Positions 1 to 13,280 of a stretch of DNA of 64,000 nt are shown one piece after another (position 1 is the first letter of the stretch; the number at the start of each line of letters is the position of its first letter). Below the pieces are notes generated by a model. It was not told where the DNA came from, did no database searches, and was given only the letters and a program-made list of their open reading frames with translations. The DNA is taken from contig JAYKYS010000002.1 in the NCBI GenBank assembly GCA_036924285.1, positions 48,809,501-48,873,500 of the forward strand, read 5' to 3'. A program made the translations under genes and the position numbers. The DNA is from Asterella californica (Eukaryota; Streptophyta; Marchantiopsida; Marchantiales; Aytoniaceae).

Positions 1-511
1 TCCAAAACTCTCTAAAGTTATAAATTTTTGTGAGTAGTTCGCTTCTGAGCTTTTCGAAAGAAAAGAATTTTTGATTCGTTTGCTATTAGCGAACATAGTT
101 TCAACACTAGAACCAAAAGACTTTCAGCCTAGTGCACGAATGAGCCCCAATAGAGCCCCAATGGTCTCCTCAGTCGAATAGTCATTGTAAAAGTTAAGAA
201 ACAAAATTTCTTCACGAGAAGAAAGATTAAAGCCATACTCTGCCCATAAACAATTGTGTATACAACCGTGGATCGTTAACAGGTAACCGGTTATGCGAAA
301 CGACGATTCTTCTATTTACTGTTGTGACCTCATCATATATTGTGCGATTTGCCTCTAAATATATGCCGAGAGTTGTTGACAAATTTTCCGTTATTGATAT
401 GACCATACATCAATATTCGTATCAATTTCATCACCGTTCTGCATGTCGATATACCCCGCATACACGCTTGTCCTTTCCTTTCTTTCCGGCGAGAGTTCAC
501 GTTGCATGCCT

Positions 512-3500
512 TCAATCAATCTTGTCCTCGTAAACTTCTGTATTCACGAGCTGATTTTCTTGGTTTCTCTCCCTTACAACCTCAAATCGTTGCCATTTGC
601 TGCTATACGTTCCTAGAGATATACTCCCAACGTCATGACTGTGATCCTCAATGACCAACTCGTTGGCTCCTCTACATTTAGCCTGAATTGTCAATGCTTT
701 CGGCACTCCAGAGCATGGGTCGTCTCCGAATTCTGATGGTGATACGGCAATTGAGCAGAATCTTCTGCCCAAGCATGCCTGCATTTTAACGTACCCGTCA
801 GCGAACCTTCACTCATGCTATTATCGAGAGAAATCTGAAGCATACAGAATATAATGAAGCTTTAAACCTAACTATTAAAGGCAGACCGACATCAGGTTAC
901 AAGAGTAACTGTGAGTTGAAGCTTACCTTCTCCACAACAGCTTGAGAATTCGAAGCATGACAGAGTCCTTCACGGAAGTTCCCACAAGTGCCTGATGTAT
1001 TTCCAAAGCTCGCAAAGACAATTTCAGATATCTGCTGCCCCTGTGTACATTCAAGTCGTACTTCTGGCAGCACTGCCTCTCTCCGCTGCCCGTCTAAAGT
1101 GTTCCTCGAAGTGACCCACTTGTCAACTGGAGCTGGATGAGTGTCTGAAACGTGAGCGCATACAGTATCCGGCGAGCGCGTTGCGATAAATATCAAAGAA
1201 GGATCACCTCCGACTTCTTCAAACAGTACTAGAGTATTGCCATCCTCCCGCAACCATTCCCGAGGAACGTGGTACCTGGTATGAAGGAAATGTGGTAGAA
1301 GAAACTATCAGTCTCGCTGTCTGAATTCTCGTTACCACATTGTCCAGACAAGCTTAGAAATGCAACTCTTGTCCAAATTAAGGAATGATCGAAGGACTTG
1401 CCAGCGTTGACTTGGTTCCCCACAACCAGTAACACATTTTTCAGCGTGATAAGTACCACGGTAATCGCAAGCACCACACCCTTTTTCCGGTGCGTGAAGA
1501 GTCCAGTATCTGCCGAGATGACGTCCATTGACCCAAACCTGACCTTTCCCCATACTACCTAGATCCAGAGCTACTGGGTCTTCGCCCTCGGGAGAACTGA
1601 ATACAGACTGCGACACAAGAGAAAGCATGATAAAGTCATGCACATTACCACACGCAACCTGGTAAACACGAACTTACACCTTTAAGAGCCTTATCTTCAC
1701 AGCCAGTCAAAAAAGTAAAAATAAATTCTAGTTTCAGCGTTCCCAGCCTTACGACCGTACCTGTTTTATCTCTCTTCCTACATGGAGAATTGGAGCCTGC
1801 TCTTTGCTGAAGAGCACGAAAATGATCCTACAAACGACCTAAAGGAGTTGTACATTCTGGCTAGAGATAAAGGGAAGCCAAAGCACTAGATCCGTACCTT
1901 GTACCATATCAATGGTTTGTCCAAGGGCGAAGTGGGTGCTGGAACCCATGAACTACTCTGGGAGCCTGAATCAGAGAACAGCTGAACATCTTCACCTTTC
2001 AAACCTACCTGGGGAAGACAAAGAATCCGTGTTCAGTCCGGGAACGGTCCTGTATTGTCTTCCAGAGTACTGACAAAGTTTGTCAACCGGTAGAAACTCT
2101 CTGTTAATCATGCAGTACTCTTATCCTCTGTGTTACGCATTTAGCCACTTTTCTTTTACTAGAACGAATGTGGAGTAGGTACTGTGCGATGTTTGGCAAC
2201 CGTATCTCAATAACTTCCAGGCAGCTTTTGATCTGGAGTATGCTATAAGAGGAGGGGCAGACTTGTAGTACCTGATACATCCACTCAGACTTGGTCAGAT
2301 CAAGAACTCCAGATGCTAGCCCTTGCACTTGAACCTTTCCTTTGATACCTGCACCATCTTTCTCGAGAAATGCTCCGTAGTTCTGTTTCGAAGCATTAAC
2401 AATCTCTTCAGAAATGTGACTATGGAACAAACTCGTGTTTCAGTACGTGAATCACCTGATTTGAGTTTACCCGAACGAAGGTGTACGCTGTTTGAGGCTG
2501 TGCTCATATTGTTTACGACTTAAACGTCAGGAGAAATGACTCTAGGTAACCGAACTGATCAACTTTGCGATCAGTCTTCGGGTACACAATTATTCACTGC
2601 TGTCCAAGGACGGTTTACACGCTAAAAACGAACAAAAGACAGAAAACCAAAGTTTTGGAGACCCTTCATGTACTCTATACACAACTTTTCATCTTGACTG
2701 CAAGAAGATATATTCCAAACAGATAAGGTCACCAGACCAATAGACTAAAAGACTAGAAGAAGAGCAACCATATACCTGTATACCGACTGTCATGCACAGT
2801 AGAGCAATTTCATTGATGCCCTCATTCAGGGGGATAGGCTGATTCACGTGGAACCATGATCCAGTACCGCTACCTGTGCAAGGAAAGGAGATGAAACAGC
2901 CCTGACCACGAAACCCAATTACAAGGTAAACGCGCCATATCTAAAGGTAGTATACTCCCACTTGGACACTTACCAACGATTTCGCCGTTTACAAATATGT
3001 GTAGGGCATCCCTCACGGCCTCCAGGACAAGATGTGCTTGTCCATTTCGTCCTTGTAACTCCTCAGTATCGTTTCTGGACACTGCAAACCTAAATATGGA
3101 AAAGGTATCATTATACAAGCGAACACAAACTGCATAACCAACCTCCAACCATCGTTAAAGCATGACCATAAGCGGACATCAGGATACCAGACGTATCCAA
3201 TGCTCGTTTCTATCTAATCGAGAATGACACAAAGAAACCCTACACAGAGGTGTACCTCGTTGTGTACCACAAGTAGTCGGTCGAGTCCTCGGTTGTGCTG
3301 ATCTGCTCATACAGGGAGTGCGCTGTACCAGTACCTTCACCTCGGATTCCTATAGGCTCTTCTTGTAGCTCCCAATCTAAACCGTTGGAGGCAGCTTGAG
3401 AAGCACTTACAGAATTTAAAACCGCAGGTTCCAGAATCCGCAACCCGTAATCATTTCGCTTCATGGCCATTACAGATGTTTGAGCACTAATCTGAGTCCA

Positions 3501-4800
3501 CATAGCAATTCACCGACTGCATGACTCGGGGGCTTAAGTCTACCGGTAGCTAAACCAGAGAGGAAGAAACAATGATCAACGTCCAGTTCTAACAATTGCT
3601 ACGGTATGACAAGAAGAAAACGTCATGAAGCCAAGCACAATCAGAGTGCTAGTACCCAACTGAAGGACATCAACTAAGAAACAAAAGTAAACCAGAAGCA
3701 TGGATCTTGCTAACAAATCCCAGATGTGAGATCTGCGGCAGATGTATAGGATTCAAGACGATGAAGGGATTCACGAACCTTAGCCGTGTTATAAACGACG
3801 GTCCCGCAGTCCGGAAGAATACTGACTGACCAAGCTGGTAGGTCGTAGTTTTTTCCTTTAAACTCCACAACAGCACTTGATCGGGTATCAATATTTGCGA
3901 GAAAGGCAGCACATATCTCTGGATGAGCGGTTGTTGTATACACATGAGCCTGGACAGACCGATACGTCTGGTTGGAATCCAGGCTGTGAACTTTCGAGCA
4001 GCTGGGCTACACTGGCTGGTAAAACTTTCATCCTAAGCCTATCTCGTAACCCACTATGAGCAACTTGTAAACGTTCACAAACCACACAAGACATACCTGA
4101 CCGAAGCTGACGACTAATATCAAAATTTATGTCCCAAAACTGCCATATATCGTCTCTTAACACTTTGCAGTAACAGCCAATCCCATACATTTGAAATACG
4201 ACAATTTGCCTCGACAGCAATAGCAGTCATCTGGGAAGCCAGTAAACTCAGTAATGGTGCATGACTATACTCAAATCTTGCACTATATTTATCAGTAATT
4301 ACACTGAAGCCGAAGTTCATGAGAAGTTCAAAGAAGCCAGAACCTCTAGGTTACGACCCAACGAGATGTACTCAGGTTCGTCATCAACGGACATCAGGGC
4401 CGGTTCACAGAGCATCAAAACTGCATGTAGCTCCTTGAGATGCCCCCACTTTGGTTCCCTAACAAGACCTGACAAGACACCATCAAATTAACTTGCTTCC
4501 CCTTCTGAGTAATGAAGCCTACTAGTGCAGAAATAAAGGGTTTACAGTTGATCAACTGTGCTTTTGGCAATCCTGGAGAAAGACCCATATAGACACAACC
4601 GTAAGACTGACAAGCATCATGAGACTTTGAAGCGAACTTTTCAGCCACTCGGCAAGTGTAGCAAAGGTCATTGACAGTTCAACGAGACTTCGTAGCTCTT
4701 TGAGGTACTTGCCGTATTCGTCAAGAGGCGCGTCGTAGTCGTAGCTTGTAGTAATGAACGGACCCCCTGATGTTCGCTCAAAGTTTGTGCCTCCAAAGTA
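512..4800 (-). other. BGAL: BGAL exons 9-19 (beta domains and SUEL lectin)
   Basis: Exon limits in transcript order: exon 9 4800-4709, exon 10 4458-4344, exon 11 3949-3779, exon 12 3491-3256, exon 13 3089-2974, exon 14 2873-2776, exon 15 2382-2272, exon 16 2008-1898, exon 17 1607-1402, exon 18 1275-927, exon 19 778-512. Exon 9 begins [20 protein letters not shown], just after NYYM of exon 8. Exon 11 holds [20 protein letters not shown]. Exon 12 ends at the [10 protein letters not shown] region. Exon 17 is joined to exon 18 through a GC donor. Exon 18 opens the SUEL domain and exon 19 closes it ([16 protein letters not shown]), followed by about 55 residues outside the usual domain. The last exon could hide one more intron, since its tail matches nothing I know. 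Confidence 0.87.
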
Positions 4801-7800
4801 CTGTGATCCCCACAGCGAAACGTCACACAAAGAAATAACGTGCTTCATATTGCTCGTAATTTATACGTTGGTATAGGAGTTCGAATCAAGAACTATGCTC
4901 ACGCACTTAAGGTAACCCCCAAAACCCAGAGAACTACATATTTCGTACATCGAGAATGACAGATTTTATCGAGGACCACACTCTAGCACTTAGGTAGCCC
5001 GCAAATGACCCCGGCAAAGTACACAATAAGTAGCAAAGGGGCAGCAAAGAGTGCGCTAACTTGCAGTCTGGAGTTATCTTCATACTTCGAGAATGGCAGA
5101 TATGCTCAAGGACCACTCTCTAGTATAGGGGTATCACGCAATTAGCCCAGCCAAGTACATAGTGAGAAGCAATTAGGGACCGAATGTGCGCTAACAATGC
5201 CGACTGGAGTTAGTGAATTATTTTATAACCAGAGGGTGTGCCGATGGGCATGTGTAGTGCGAAGCATATTTCCAGAAAAGGTTCCCCTTGGTATGAAGTC
5301 GAATGTGACAAAGCAATGACAAGAAAACAAATGCAATATGTACTGGTGCAGTCTGATCGCTTCTAATGTAAAAACCAAATTCAACCCCCATGCAGAAATG
5401 ATGACAAACTCTAATACAATCTTGATATAAGCGAAGGCTATCAAGGCAAAACGTAGATACAGATAGCCAAAGAATCCAGCGCAGGAAAGAGTTATCTTCA
5501 TACGTCGAGAATGGCAGATATGCTCAAGGACCACTCTCTAGTATAGGGGTATCACACAAATTAGTCCAGCCAAGTACACAGTAGGGGCCGAATGTGCGCT
5601 AACAATGCCAAGGGGAGTTAGCGAATTGTTATATAACCGGAGGGTGTGCCGATGGAAATTTGTAGTGCGAAGCACATTTCCAGAATAGGTTCCCCTCGGT
5701 ATCTCGTCGAATTCAAGTAGACAATGACAAGAGAACGATGCAGTATGCTTCGAAGGCTAAATGCAAACCCCTTCCAAATTGAAGACAAACTAGATTTGTC
5801 TACTGCGATGTTGAAAGAAGCGAAGGTTATGAAATCAAAACGTAGATAGCGCTGAACCATAGAATCCATTGCAAGAAACGAAGGTTATCCAAGCAGAACG
5901 AAGAAACCGATAACGGATTTAGTGAGTGAATAGAGGAGAAGGCAGACAGAGTGAGTAAAAGAGGAGCCTGTATTTGCCCGTCCATCACTGATGCAAGAGA
6001 GAGTTAGTTGAAGTCAGTGAATACAGGGAAGGGAGGAGCCAGACAGAGGTATTAACTGAAGGACGTATTTTTACCCGTCCATCACTGATGCATTTAGGTA
6101 CTGAGTAGGTGTACACTCAAGAACCTAATTACCACAATATACACTCGGAGCATGCAGCAGAACACACTCCCGTTGCATGCACCTCAACCTGCTCTCTGAC
6201 TTCATCACCACCCAACAGAGAGGGTTAGGCTGTAGATGAGTAGGAAAAGTAGTCAATCAGATGAAGACTTAACCGACTCATCAGGGCCTTGTCGGTCCAG
6301 GAGTTTCTGTTCAGTTCCGGGACATCTGAGGGCAAACTCCCAGTCTTTGTGTAGTGGTAGATCAGTGACCTTGGCAACCAAACGAACACGTATCGCCTTG
6401 CCTAAGAAACCAGCAACAAAAGAAAAAAGGGACTAGTACCGAAACTTGAAAGAGATCGGCGACGGAAACTTTTCAAGCACCAGCAAAATGAGGTAGACCA
6501 AGCCAGAGTACACTGTGGCAGATGTCGTTGCAGGTGGAAGCGCTGCATAGACATATTGCAGTACTAACTAGACTATGCTGATGCTGCTCTGTAGACATAA
6601 TAGAGCAGAAAGAAGAAAGCGTAGGGGTCGAGGAGCCTCTGGAGTCAGAAGGTATGGAGTCTGGAGTTGGCCAATGTTTGTAACCAAAGGGTGTGTCGAT
6701 GGGAATGTGTAATGCGGAGCACATTTCCAGAAATGATTCCCCCAGGTATAGAGTGCAATGTAGCCTGTAAAAGATGGAATGCGAGTCTATTAAGTGCAAT
6801 GTAGTGACATTGTACAGTATGCATTGTAAGCTGATCACAGCGAATGAAGAACCTAAGCAGAACTGAAATCGTGGAATTTAATACAGCAAGAGTGAAGTAG
6901 GTAAAAAGCCTCAATAGCGAACAGAGAATGGGATTACGAGACCGCAAAGAAAAGAGTTAGTGTACATGAGTTCAAGAACAATCAGTAAAGCAGCCGGAAG
7001 TGGCGAGTGAAAAGAACGACCAGCCAGGCAGATTTAAGCATCAAGTTAGCGAATGTTTGTAACCAACTGGTCATGATAATGACATTATGCAAGGAACTCT
7101 CAACTCCTCTAGAGGCGTGACAACCACAGAAGAAGCTAAGGTTTACAATTAAGGTCGTCTGAGACAAATGATATAGACGCAATATACCCCCAGAATCTCC
7201 ATCCTATTGGCCAGAAAATGTACTTTAAGCTCACTTCAAGATACTTCTTTCCGCTTAGCACTAACAGAGCATGACTGCCCTCACCTCTACTAAGACACAG
7301 AACGAAGGACTACGTATACTAGAGCTAAACCTTAAACCCTAAACTTCAGAAACCACAAGGCCATAAGCATGACATCTCGACTGGCACAAGACCAACTACA
7401 GTTGCAACAATTCTGCATATTCCTGCGACTAGGCGTTTTGAAATGTAGAAATCATACCATGTAGTAGTTGTGAAAGCTACCTCCTCGCTCGAAAAAGCGA
7501 GCTATAGCAAAGGCATTATCTTCGACAGGTCTGTGCGGCACGGTGCCTCCCCAGAGTTGAAACCTGCCAATTAAGACATCAACGTGCTCACCTTCAAGAG
7601 GACGTAGGTACATCAAGCGATCCAACAATTACAGGTCTAAAGAAAGAATTTGGTTTCGTGAACTTAAAATCCAAGAAGATTGAAATGTAACTGACGGGTA
7701 AACCGGAGCAACTGGCGGCAGATGCAACATTTGCTATAAAGTTCGGTAAGTACGTACCAGCCGTTCCAATCCTCAGTCCACATAGCCGGCCTACCAGGCG

Positions 7801-10395
7801 CGTTAGGCTTAAAACCATCACAGTAGTAACCATTGCATGTGTTGATCTGCGAAGTCCCGAGGAACCTTATGAGCTAGTAACATATCTACTTGAGGTTTCG
7901 TCCATTGTCGCTCGATCATTTCGACATACGTTCGACATTAAGATCCACCACTGTTCTAAAACAAAACAACCTTAATAGTAAAGCACCCAAGTAAATCAGA
8001 ACGTAGCCTATAGTTAACGACAGAAGAATACAGACTAATGTGAAATGTTGACGTTGACAATGGCCATCTTCCCCGATTATACTACTTGTCATTCATAATG
8101 TCAGAACTCGGTGCAAACCGGTTCGAGCTTCAGAAAGAATCACCAAATGATCTTTCAGTGTCCGCCATACAGCCAGAGCATAATAATCTTAAATACAAGT
8201 AAGTTGTTGCCAGCTTACCACGCTGAGCGGAGCATCGTTCTGCTGGCACATGATCCACGGTACGCCTGCTTCAAGATTTTCTGCCATGCTTGCAGCCCAT
8301 TTTACGTATCGTTTCCCTGGTTGCCCGTACTGCCATTCAATATTCCCATACTCGTTCTCGATCTGCAAGCATAAGTTACCTCTTTATCTAATTTATGGTG
8401 GCTAAACTGATCACTTTCTTCACTTTCAGCAAGCATCATACACCACTCGAAAGTTCCACCAAATAATGTGTGAAGTCAGCACCTCAGATACTCCGGTTTT
8501 TATCGAGTACAATGCTGAGGTTTTCAACTGAGGTGGAATTTAACCTGAGCCATTATGACTGGGCCGCCTTGCCAGGCAAAAAGTCGTAGTCCTTTCATCA
8601 ATTCCACGATGACTTTGGTGAAAGCCTCCATTTCCTCCTAAATTTAGTTGGACACACCCAACAAAGTCAAATTTTTGACGTTGCAAACAACCTTCAACGT
8701 CAAACTCAGCTGTGGATAACTCCCTGAAGAATTTGGACAACCGGAACGCTTCTCCAAGTTACAGTATTCGTAAAATATCAAAGTTATGCGAACCTTGAAT
8801 GGCCCATTGTCAGTTCGAAACTCAATGCCTGGCACATCACGAAGCCACACTGGAAAACCCCTGCATATTAGTCACATTGTACGAGTTAGCTCCTAATAGT
8901 ATAAGGTGGGTTACTGAAAGTGATTGTGCTTTCAACACGATGACTCTGTTCCTGAGCATGCTTTGTTGAAAATCTTAAGTGGAACAAGATTATACAGTTA
9001 GATTTAGTCATCGCTAGTACTTATTAATGGCAATGATGGAAAAGGAAAAAAAGATTTCACACAGTCAAGGCCCTGAAGAGCTCGCAAAGGTCAGGCAGAG
9101 AAAGAGAAGGCACCCGAAATTCCACTCTGCACATACGTAGGGCCCAATGCGCAGATTGAGATACATTCCAGCTTCCCCCACCAGTTGCACAAACTTGGGA
9201 AGATCGTACCTTCCTTCAAAGTTGTACTGCAAAGAAACCCCTTGTCCATGTGACGACAATGGAAACAGCGAACTTGATTTGTGTATGCCAGGCGTCCTCT
9301 GAAATGTCTAGATGGATAACCTGAAACAATGTTTTCCGAGAAAACATGATTTCAGGTTATCCATCCAGAAAAGGCGATATCCAACAGAAGAAACTAAATC
9401 CAGTCTTGTCGTGGTTGTAAACAGTTATGTCAAAGACGTACTTCCATCTCATAACTGTGACGTACATACCTCACCCTTCCGGGGCTCATGACCACTCCAG
9501 AATACATACGTTTGGATAACATTTGCTCCTCCTTCTTTCGCTTTAGCTATCAAGTGCGGCCACATCTGCCACAATTACAGAACTTTCAGAAAAATACGTT
9601 TCCTGTTCCTTTTGGAATTAAAATCAGCCAGTAAGAGAGAAGAACCGCAGTGGCAATTTCAACACAGAAGTCTAATCTAACGACAACTTATTCGCAAGTT
9701 CAGCCACAGTCACGGAGACATGAAAACCTGTTGAACGTGCGCGAGTTTCCATAATTATAACGACTTCGAATCTTTCTCGAGCCTGACTAAGAACGTAGAT
9801 CATTTTATGGGTAGCTGCATCGTCTTGAATCGATAAATATGTTACGTACTATACTATATTACGTACGATATCTGCTGGACCTTGCTCTATGCTGATTTCC
9901 TTTGCATAATCCGCGTCTGAGGAAACATAGTACGTCACACTTACATCGAGTTTCCTACCGGACTGAGAGGGAATGTACGTATGTTTCAGTCCTAAGAAGA
10001 CTTTTCCGTGTCAATAAGCAGTTGCATCATATTAAAGCTTCCAGAAGGAGAATCGACGTTCGTACTCCGACAGTGTCTCAGAATTCGCAAAAAAGGTACA
10101 TCCTTAAAGTAAGATAGAATGAATACAGAGTACTCTGTCACGCGTCAGGACCTTACGAATCACATATTCAGCAAAGTCCCAATTTTCGAACTATCTTAAG
10201 AACATCGGTTGTAATCACCTGAGGAGTAGCGCGAGGGTAGTGAATCCCTGCAGAAATGAGCAATCGGCGCTGTCCATCGAGCAAAAATGCCCGCTGGTCA
10301 TATGACACATTCAAAGCCTTCACGGCAGAAGCAAAGATAAAAACGTAAAGAAACGCCAACAGATTCATTTCCAAACTTCTACAACATTTTGCCAT
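512..10395 (-). CDS. BGAL: Beta-galactosidase (GH35) with C-terminal SUEL lectin domain, 19 exons
   Basis: The gene encodes a secreted or cell-wall exo-beta-galactosidase that removes terminal galactose from wall polysaccharides or glycoproteins (family knowledge). Joining 19 exons by their splice sites gives one open frame of 918 residues. A hydrophobic signal peptide ([18 protein letters not shown]) lies at residues 10-27, and the mature start is [16 protein letters not shown]. The GH35 TIM barrel carries the acid/base Glu in IENEYG (about residue 186) and the nucleophile Glu in MWTEDWNGW (about residue 255). Then come the beta domains, with [15 protein letters not shown] near residue 670, and a C-terminal SUEL lectin domain ([20 protein letters not shown], about residue 780, then GRRFCSIAV). 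Plant enzymes with this lectin domain usually have about 840 residues; this one has a longer tail after the lectin domain. The start Met could be residue 1 or 10. All junctions keep frame, so I judge it intact. An eroded relative lies at 39.2-48.4 kb. Confidence 0.9.
1276..1401 (-). other. BGAL intron 17, GC-AG type
   Basis: The donor reads CGCTG/GCAAGTCC and the acceptor ATACCAG/GTACCAC. Only a GC donor keeps the frame: it rebuilds the conserved [11 protein letters not shown]. The nearby GT (three bases further on) would shift the frame. GC donors are a known minor class in plants and normally have a strong match at the other positions, as here (GCAAGT). The pseudogene copy keeps the same GC at 48119-48120. 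Confidence 0.8.
4801..7457 (-). other. BGAL intron 8 (2.66 kb), repeat-filled
   Basis: This is by far the longest intron of the gene and separates NYYM from YFGGTNFER. It contains several copies of a dispersed repeat (separate entry) and a pair of CCCGTCCATCACTGATGCA repeats near 5978 and 6075. No conserved protein was recognised in it. Its borders are ATG/GTATGAT and CACAG/TACTTT. Confidence 0.75.
4946..6760. repeat. Diverged repeat units inside BGAL intron 8
   Basis: The segment 5081-5293 recurs at 5499-5702 (spacing about 417 bp) with scattered differences. Shared cores are ATGCTCAAGGACCACTCTCT and TGTGCGCTAACAATGCC, followed by a block reading GGGTGTGCCGATGG and then TTTCCAGAA. A weaker partial unit lies at 4946-5076, and the end of a unit at about 6673-6750. 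A related stretch occurs in the opposite orientation at about 33.50-33.85 kb, including the shared string GGGTTTTGGGGGTTACC when 4.9 kb is read on the minus strand. No coding capacity or terminal repeats were found, so the element class is unknown. Confidence 0.65.
7458..10395 (-). other. BGAL: BGAL exons 1-8 (catalytic half)
   Basis: Exon limits read from AG/GT borders on the minus strand, listed in transcript order: exon 1 10395-10219, exon 2 9565-9470, exon 3 9226-9114, exon 4 8860-8794, exon 5 8637-8545, exon 6 8362-8219, exon 7 7846-7758, exon 8 7563-7458. Each junction preserves codon phase; for example exon 3 ends on two bases of a Gly codon that exon 4 completes ([14 protein letters not shown]). 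Exon 1 holds the signal peptide and ends at IHYPRATPQ. Exon 2 holds [20 protein letters not shown]. Exon 6 carries the acid/base Glu and exon 7 the nucleophile Glu. Introns between these exons are about 90-670 bp and show nothing notable. Confidence 0.88.
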
Positions 10396-10740
10396 TTTTG
10401 AATGCCTTCTGCAAGAAACTGCGTCCCAAGAGGTGTAGATACTGAGCTTTCTTTCGATATTTCCCAGGCAGCTTCAGCTTTTCCTCTCTGTTCCTCGGCA
10501 ATGAAGCAAATAAGAGCTCAAAGGGGTGGAGACTGCAGGCATTGCAGATATTGTGTTGTCTGATTTGAATATGGCGTGTTCATGAGGCAGCGGTTTATCC
10601 ATGTGAGTCGATGTGATGCTCCTCCGTCAAGACGTGCGAGTTGACGTGCTGACGTTCTGCGGGTACACAGCCATTTCCGAGTTTTTGTGTTCGGACGAAG
10701 AAGCTCACTGACGTGTTGACGTTTTACTTTAATTTTAATT
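10396..10740 (-). promoter_or_regulatory. Upstream region of BGAL (5' UTR and promoter expected)
   Basis: This stretch lies immediately upstream of the BGAL start codon on the minus strand and is moderately GC-balanced compared with the AT-rich DNA beyond it. I saw no unambiguous TATA box or known cis element. The call rests on position only. Confidence 0.3.
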
Positions 10741-13280
10741 TAACGTGATTTTATCTTTTTTCTTTGGTCCATCATATCCATCCACCTCGGCTGCGACCTC
10801 CGATTCCGTGGTTTTGGCCTCCGGCAGTGCAGTCGGCAGCTTTTTGAATCTTTTAGCAGACGCTACTGGGAATTCACTCACTTTTTGGAAATGATAGTAC
10901 ACAATATATCACAACCGTCATTTTTTGTAAATTTATATGTAATTTAATGTATTATATAATAATATACTAAGTAAAAAACGATCACATGAAATATCACATT
11001 GTGCATATTGAATGGTTATTATGTTATGTTGTAGCATAAAACCTTGATCTTTTTAGAGTCCTCTTTGTTTGTGCTGAAATCGAGCTTTAGAAAGCAAATA
11101 GACTTTTAGATGATGTGTCCATGGCTCCAGATCCAGTGTCTTACTATATAATGCCGTTAGGTGAAAATGTCTAATCTAAACTGTTATGACATCAACCAGA
11201 TGTTGCGCTTTCAATGGATTGTCGTGACTATACACTCCAACATACAAAGTAGGAGAGACTTTTTATTTCTAGAATATTTTATGCTCACGTAAGGTTTTAA
11301 CTAATATGAAAAAAATAAAATGAAAAAAACACCAAATTACATTGAACTGATCATGCTGAATCAGTAATCGTTCTTCAATGTATCAAGTAAATAGATGGTA
11401 TTAATGTCAATGAATCACTCTTCTTTAGTCACTTCCTTCATAAATTATTATGCATGAACTGATCTAACCCATAAGTGATTTGGGAGTTTATGAAGTTTTT
11501 ATCGAAGTAATTCTTGAGTTTTGTACATTATGAAATTACAAAAGATGTTTGGCTCCTCCATTGACATGAGAACAATCAGCTAAGGGGTTTCACAATTGGC
11601 AAACCATGATCAATAAGATCAGAAGAACACGAACATCTTCACTTCCGTGAAACCCTGCATTCTCTTTGTTGTGATCACAAACGCTTACCATGCAATCAAA
11701 TCCTCACCATAGGAAAATTATAGACTTGAACCTGAGTTTCGAATAAAGAAAATGGATATAAACGAAAGAAAAATGTATTCACGATGAGAGATATATACCT
11801 GTAATTGCTTCATAAATACTCGTTCCTCTTTCAGGATTTCATCAAAGAGTATTAGAGTAATATCTTTCCATCACAAATTTGTCCAAAAATAGCTTACTGA
11901 GATATGATTTATGAGTGAGCTTTCACGTTTAATATATGTCATGTCAGATTTATCAAGAACTTGCACATCAAATATTAGTGAGATACATATACTGGCCAGA
12001 TTTATTGTAATTTGCTTTCCCCTCATGTCCACAAGATCTTTCATCATCTTCTGCAACTATGAAGCAAACGTATTATTACCAACCGCAGGATGAGCAACAC
12101 CAAGGAAGCCAAAGTGAAAGTGATCTATTAAAGGGAGTAAAAGTTAAACACAAAGACTTGGATATCCAGAAGGAAACAGCTGTAATAACAATTCGTCTAA
12201 TTTTGTTTACGAACACGGTTCATAGTGAAGTGATTTTTTGAATTATCAAAAAGTATACCGTAATTGATCAGCTGGAATTTATAAGCTTATCATTCAATTC
12301 CTCATTGCAACAAATCACATTCTAAACGAGTAAAAAATAAATAAATAAACCTTGCGATTGATTTCTTACGGGTACTTCCAGATGTGTCCGTAGATATCAT
12401 TCATGCATGTCCAGCTGAAGTCATAACTCCACTAGGCGAGGGAAAAATATACAGAAAATGTTACTTTGACTCCTCCTATTTCCATCATTCCTTATAGTCT
12501 GCAATAATACCTCGAAGATGCAAATCAACATGTTTTAGTAACGGTCACAAGTCTATGTATTTCATAAACAACATGACAACTTCTGAAGAGTATTTAATAG
12601 ATTTGAATATAAATTTAAGTTTGATGAAGTTTGATGAAAATTTGACGGTGCATTCAGTGAATCTCATCAATCTTTCACTCTGTACTTAAAGTTATATGAA
12701 TTTCTCATTCAACAAACTTCAAGGGTCATAACTCATACATTAGAGCTTTCGATCGAAATTTGAGGTCAGATTGTTCCTCCTGTTGAGAGTTCTTCTTCCA
12801 TGTTCTCGGATATCTCAAACCCCTCGTGAAAGTTCCTCGTTCCTCTCGACACACACCATTAAGTAGAGGACAACTTATCTTTATTTTTTGATGAACTAAT
12901 AAAATGTTTAAAAGACAACTTTATCTTTTTACACACCTTGGAAATCTCTAGTAAAAATCATAATATTCTAAGTTCATATAATAAAAAAAATCATTTCATT
13001 ACCTTACACACCACACAAATATATACAAAATATATTTATAAAAGTCATTTACACACTAAACATTTCTACAACAAGACAACAACTCACAATGTTTATTCGG
13101 ACATAGACCCTTAAGTCCACGCAACAAATAAATATATGACCCACGAAAATAAGTTTGACTATCATATACCGGTTTTGATAAGAATCTAGAAAAGAATCTT
13201 TTTAACATAAATGACACCCCTAGTGCAACGCACCGTTAGGTTACATATCTACAGATTGTCAAGTTTTTTCCTTATGTTTC
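10741..13280. other. AT-rich intergenic stretch, no gene seen
   Basis: Base composition shifts sharply to AT here (long runs of A and T, for example around 10920-10980 and 12890-13040). Only short uninformative reading frames occur. No transposon domains, long terminal repeats or RNA genes were recognised. Confidence 0.5.
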
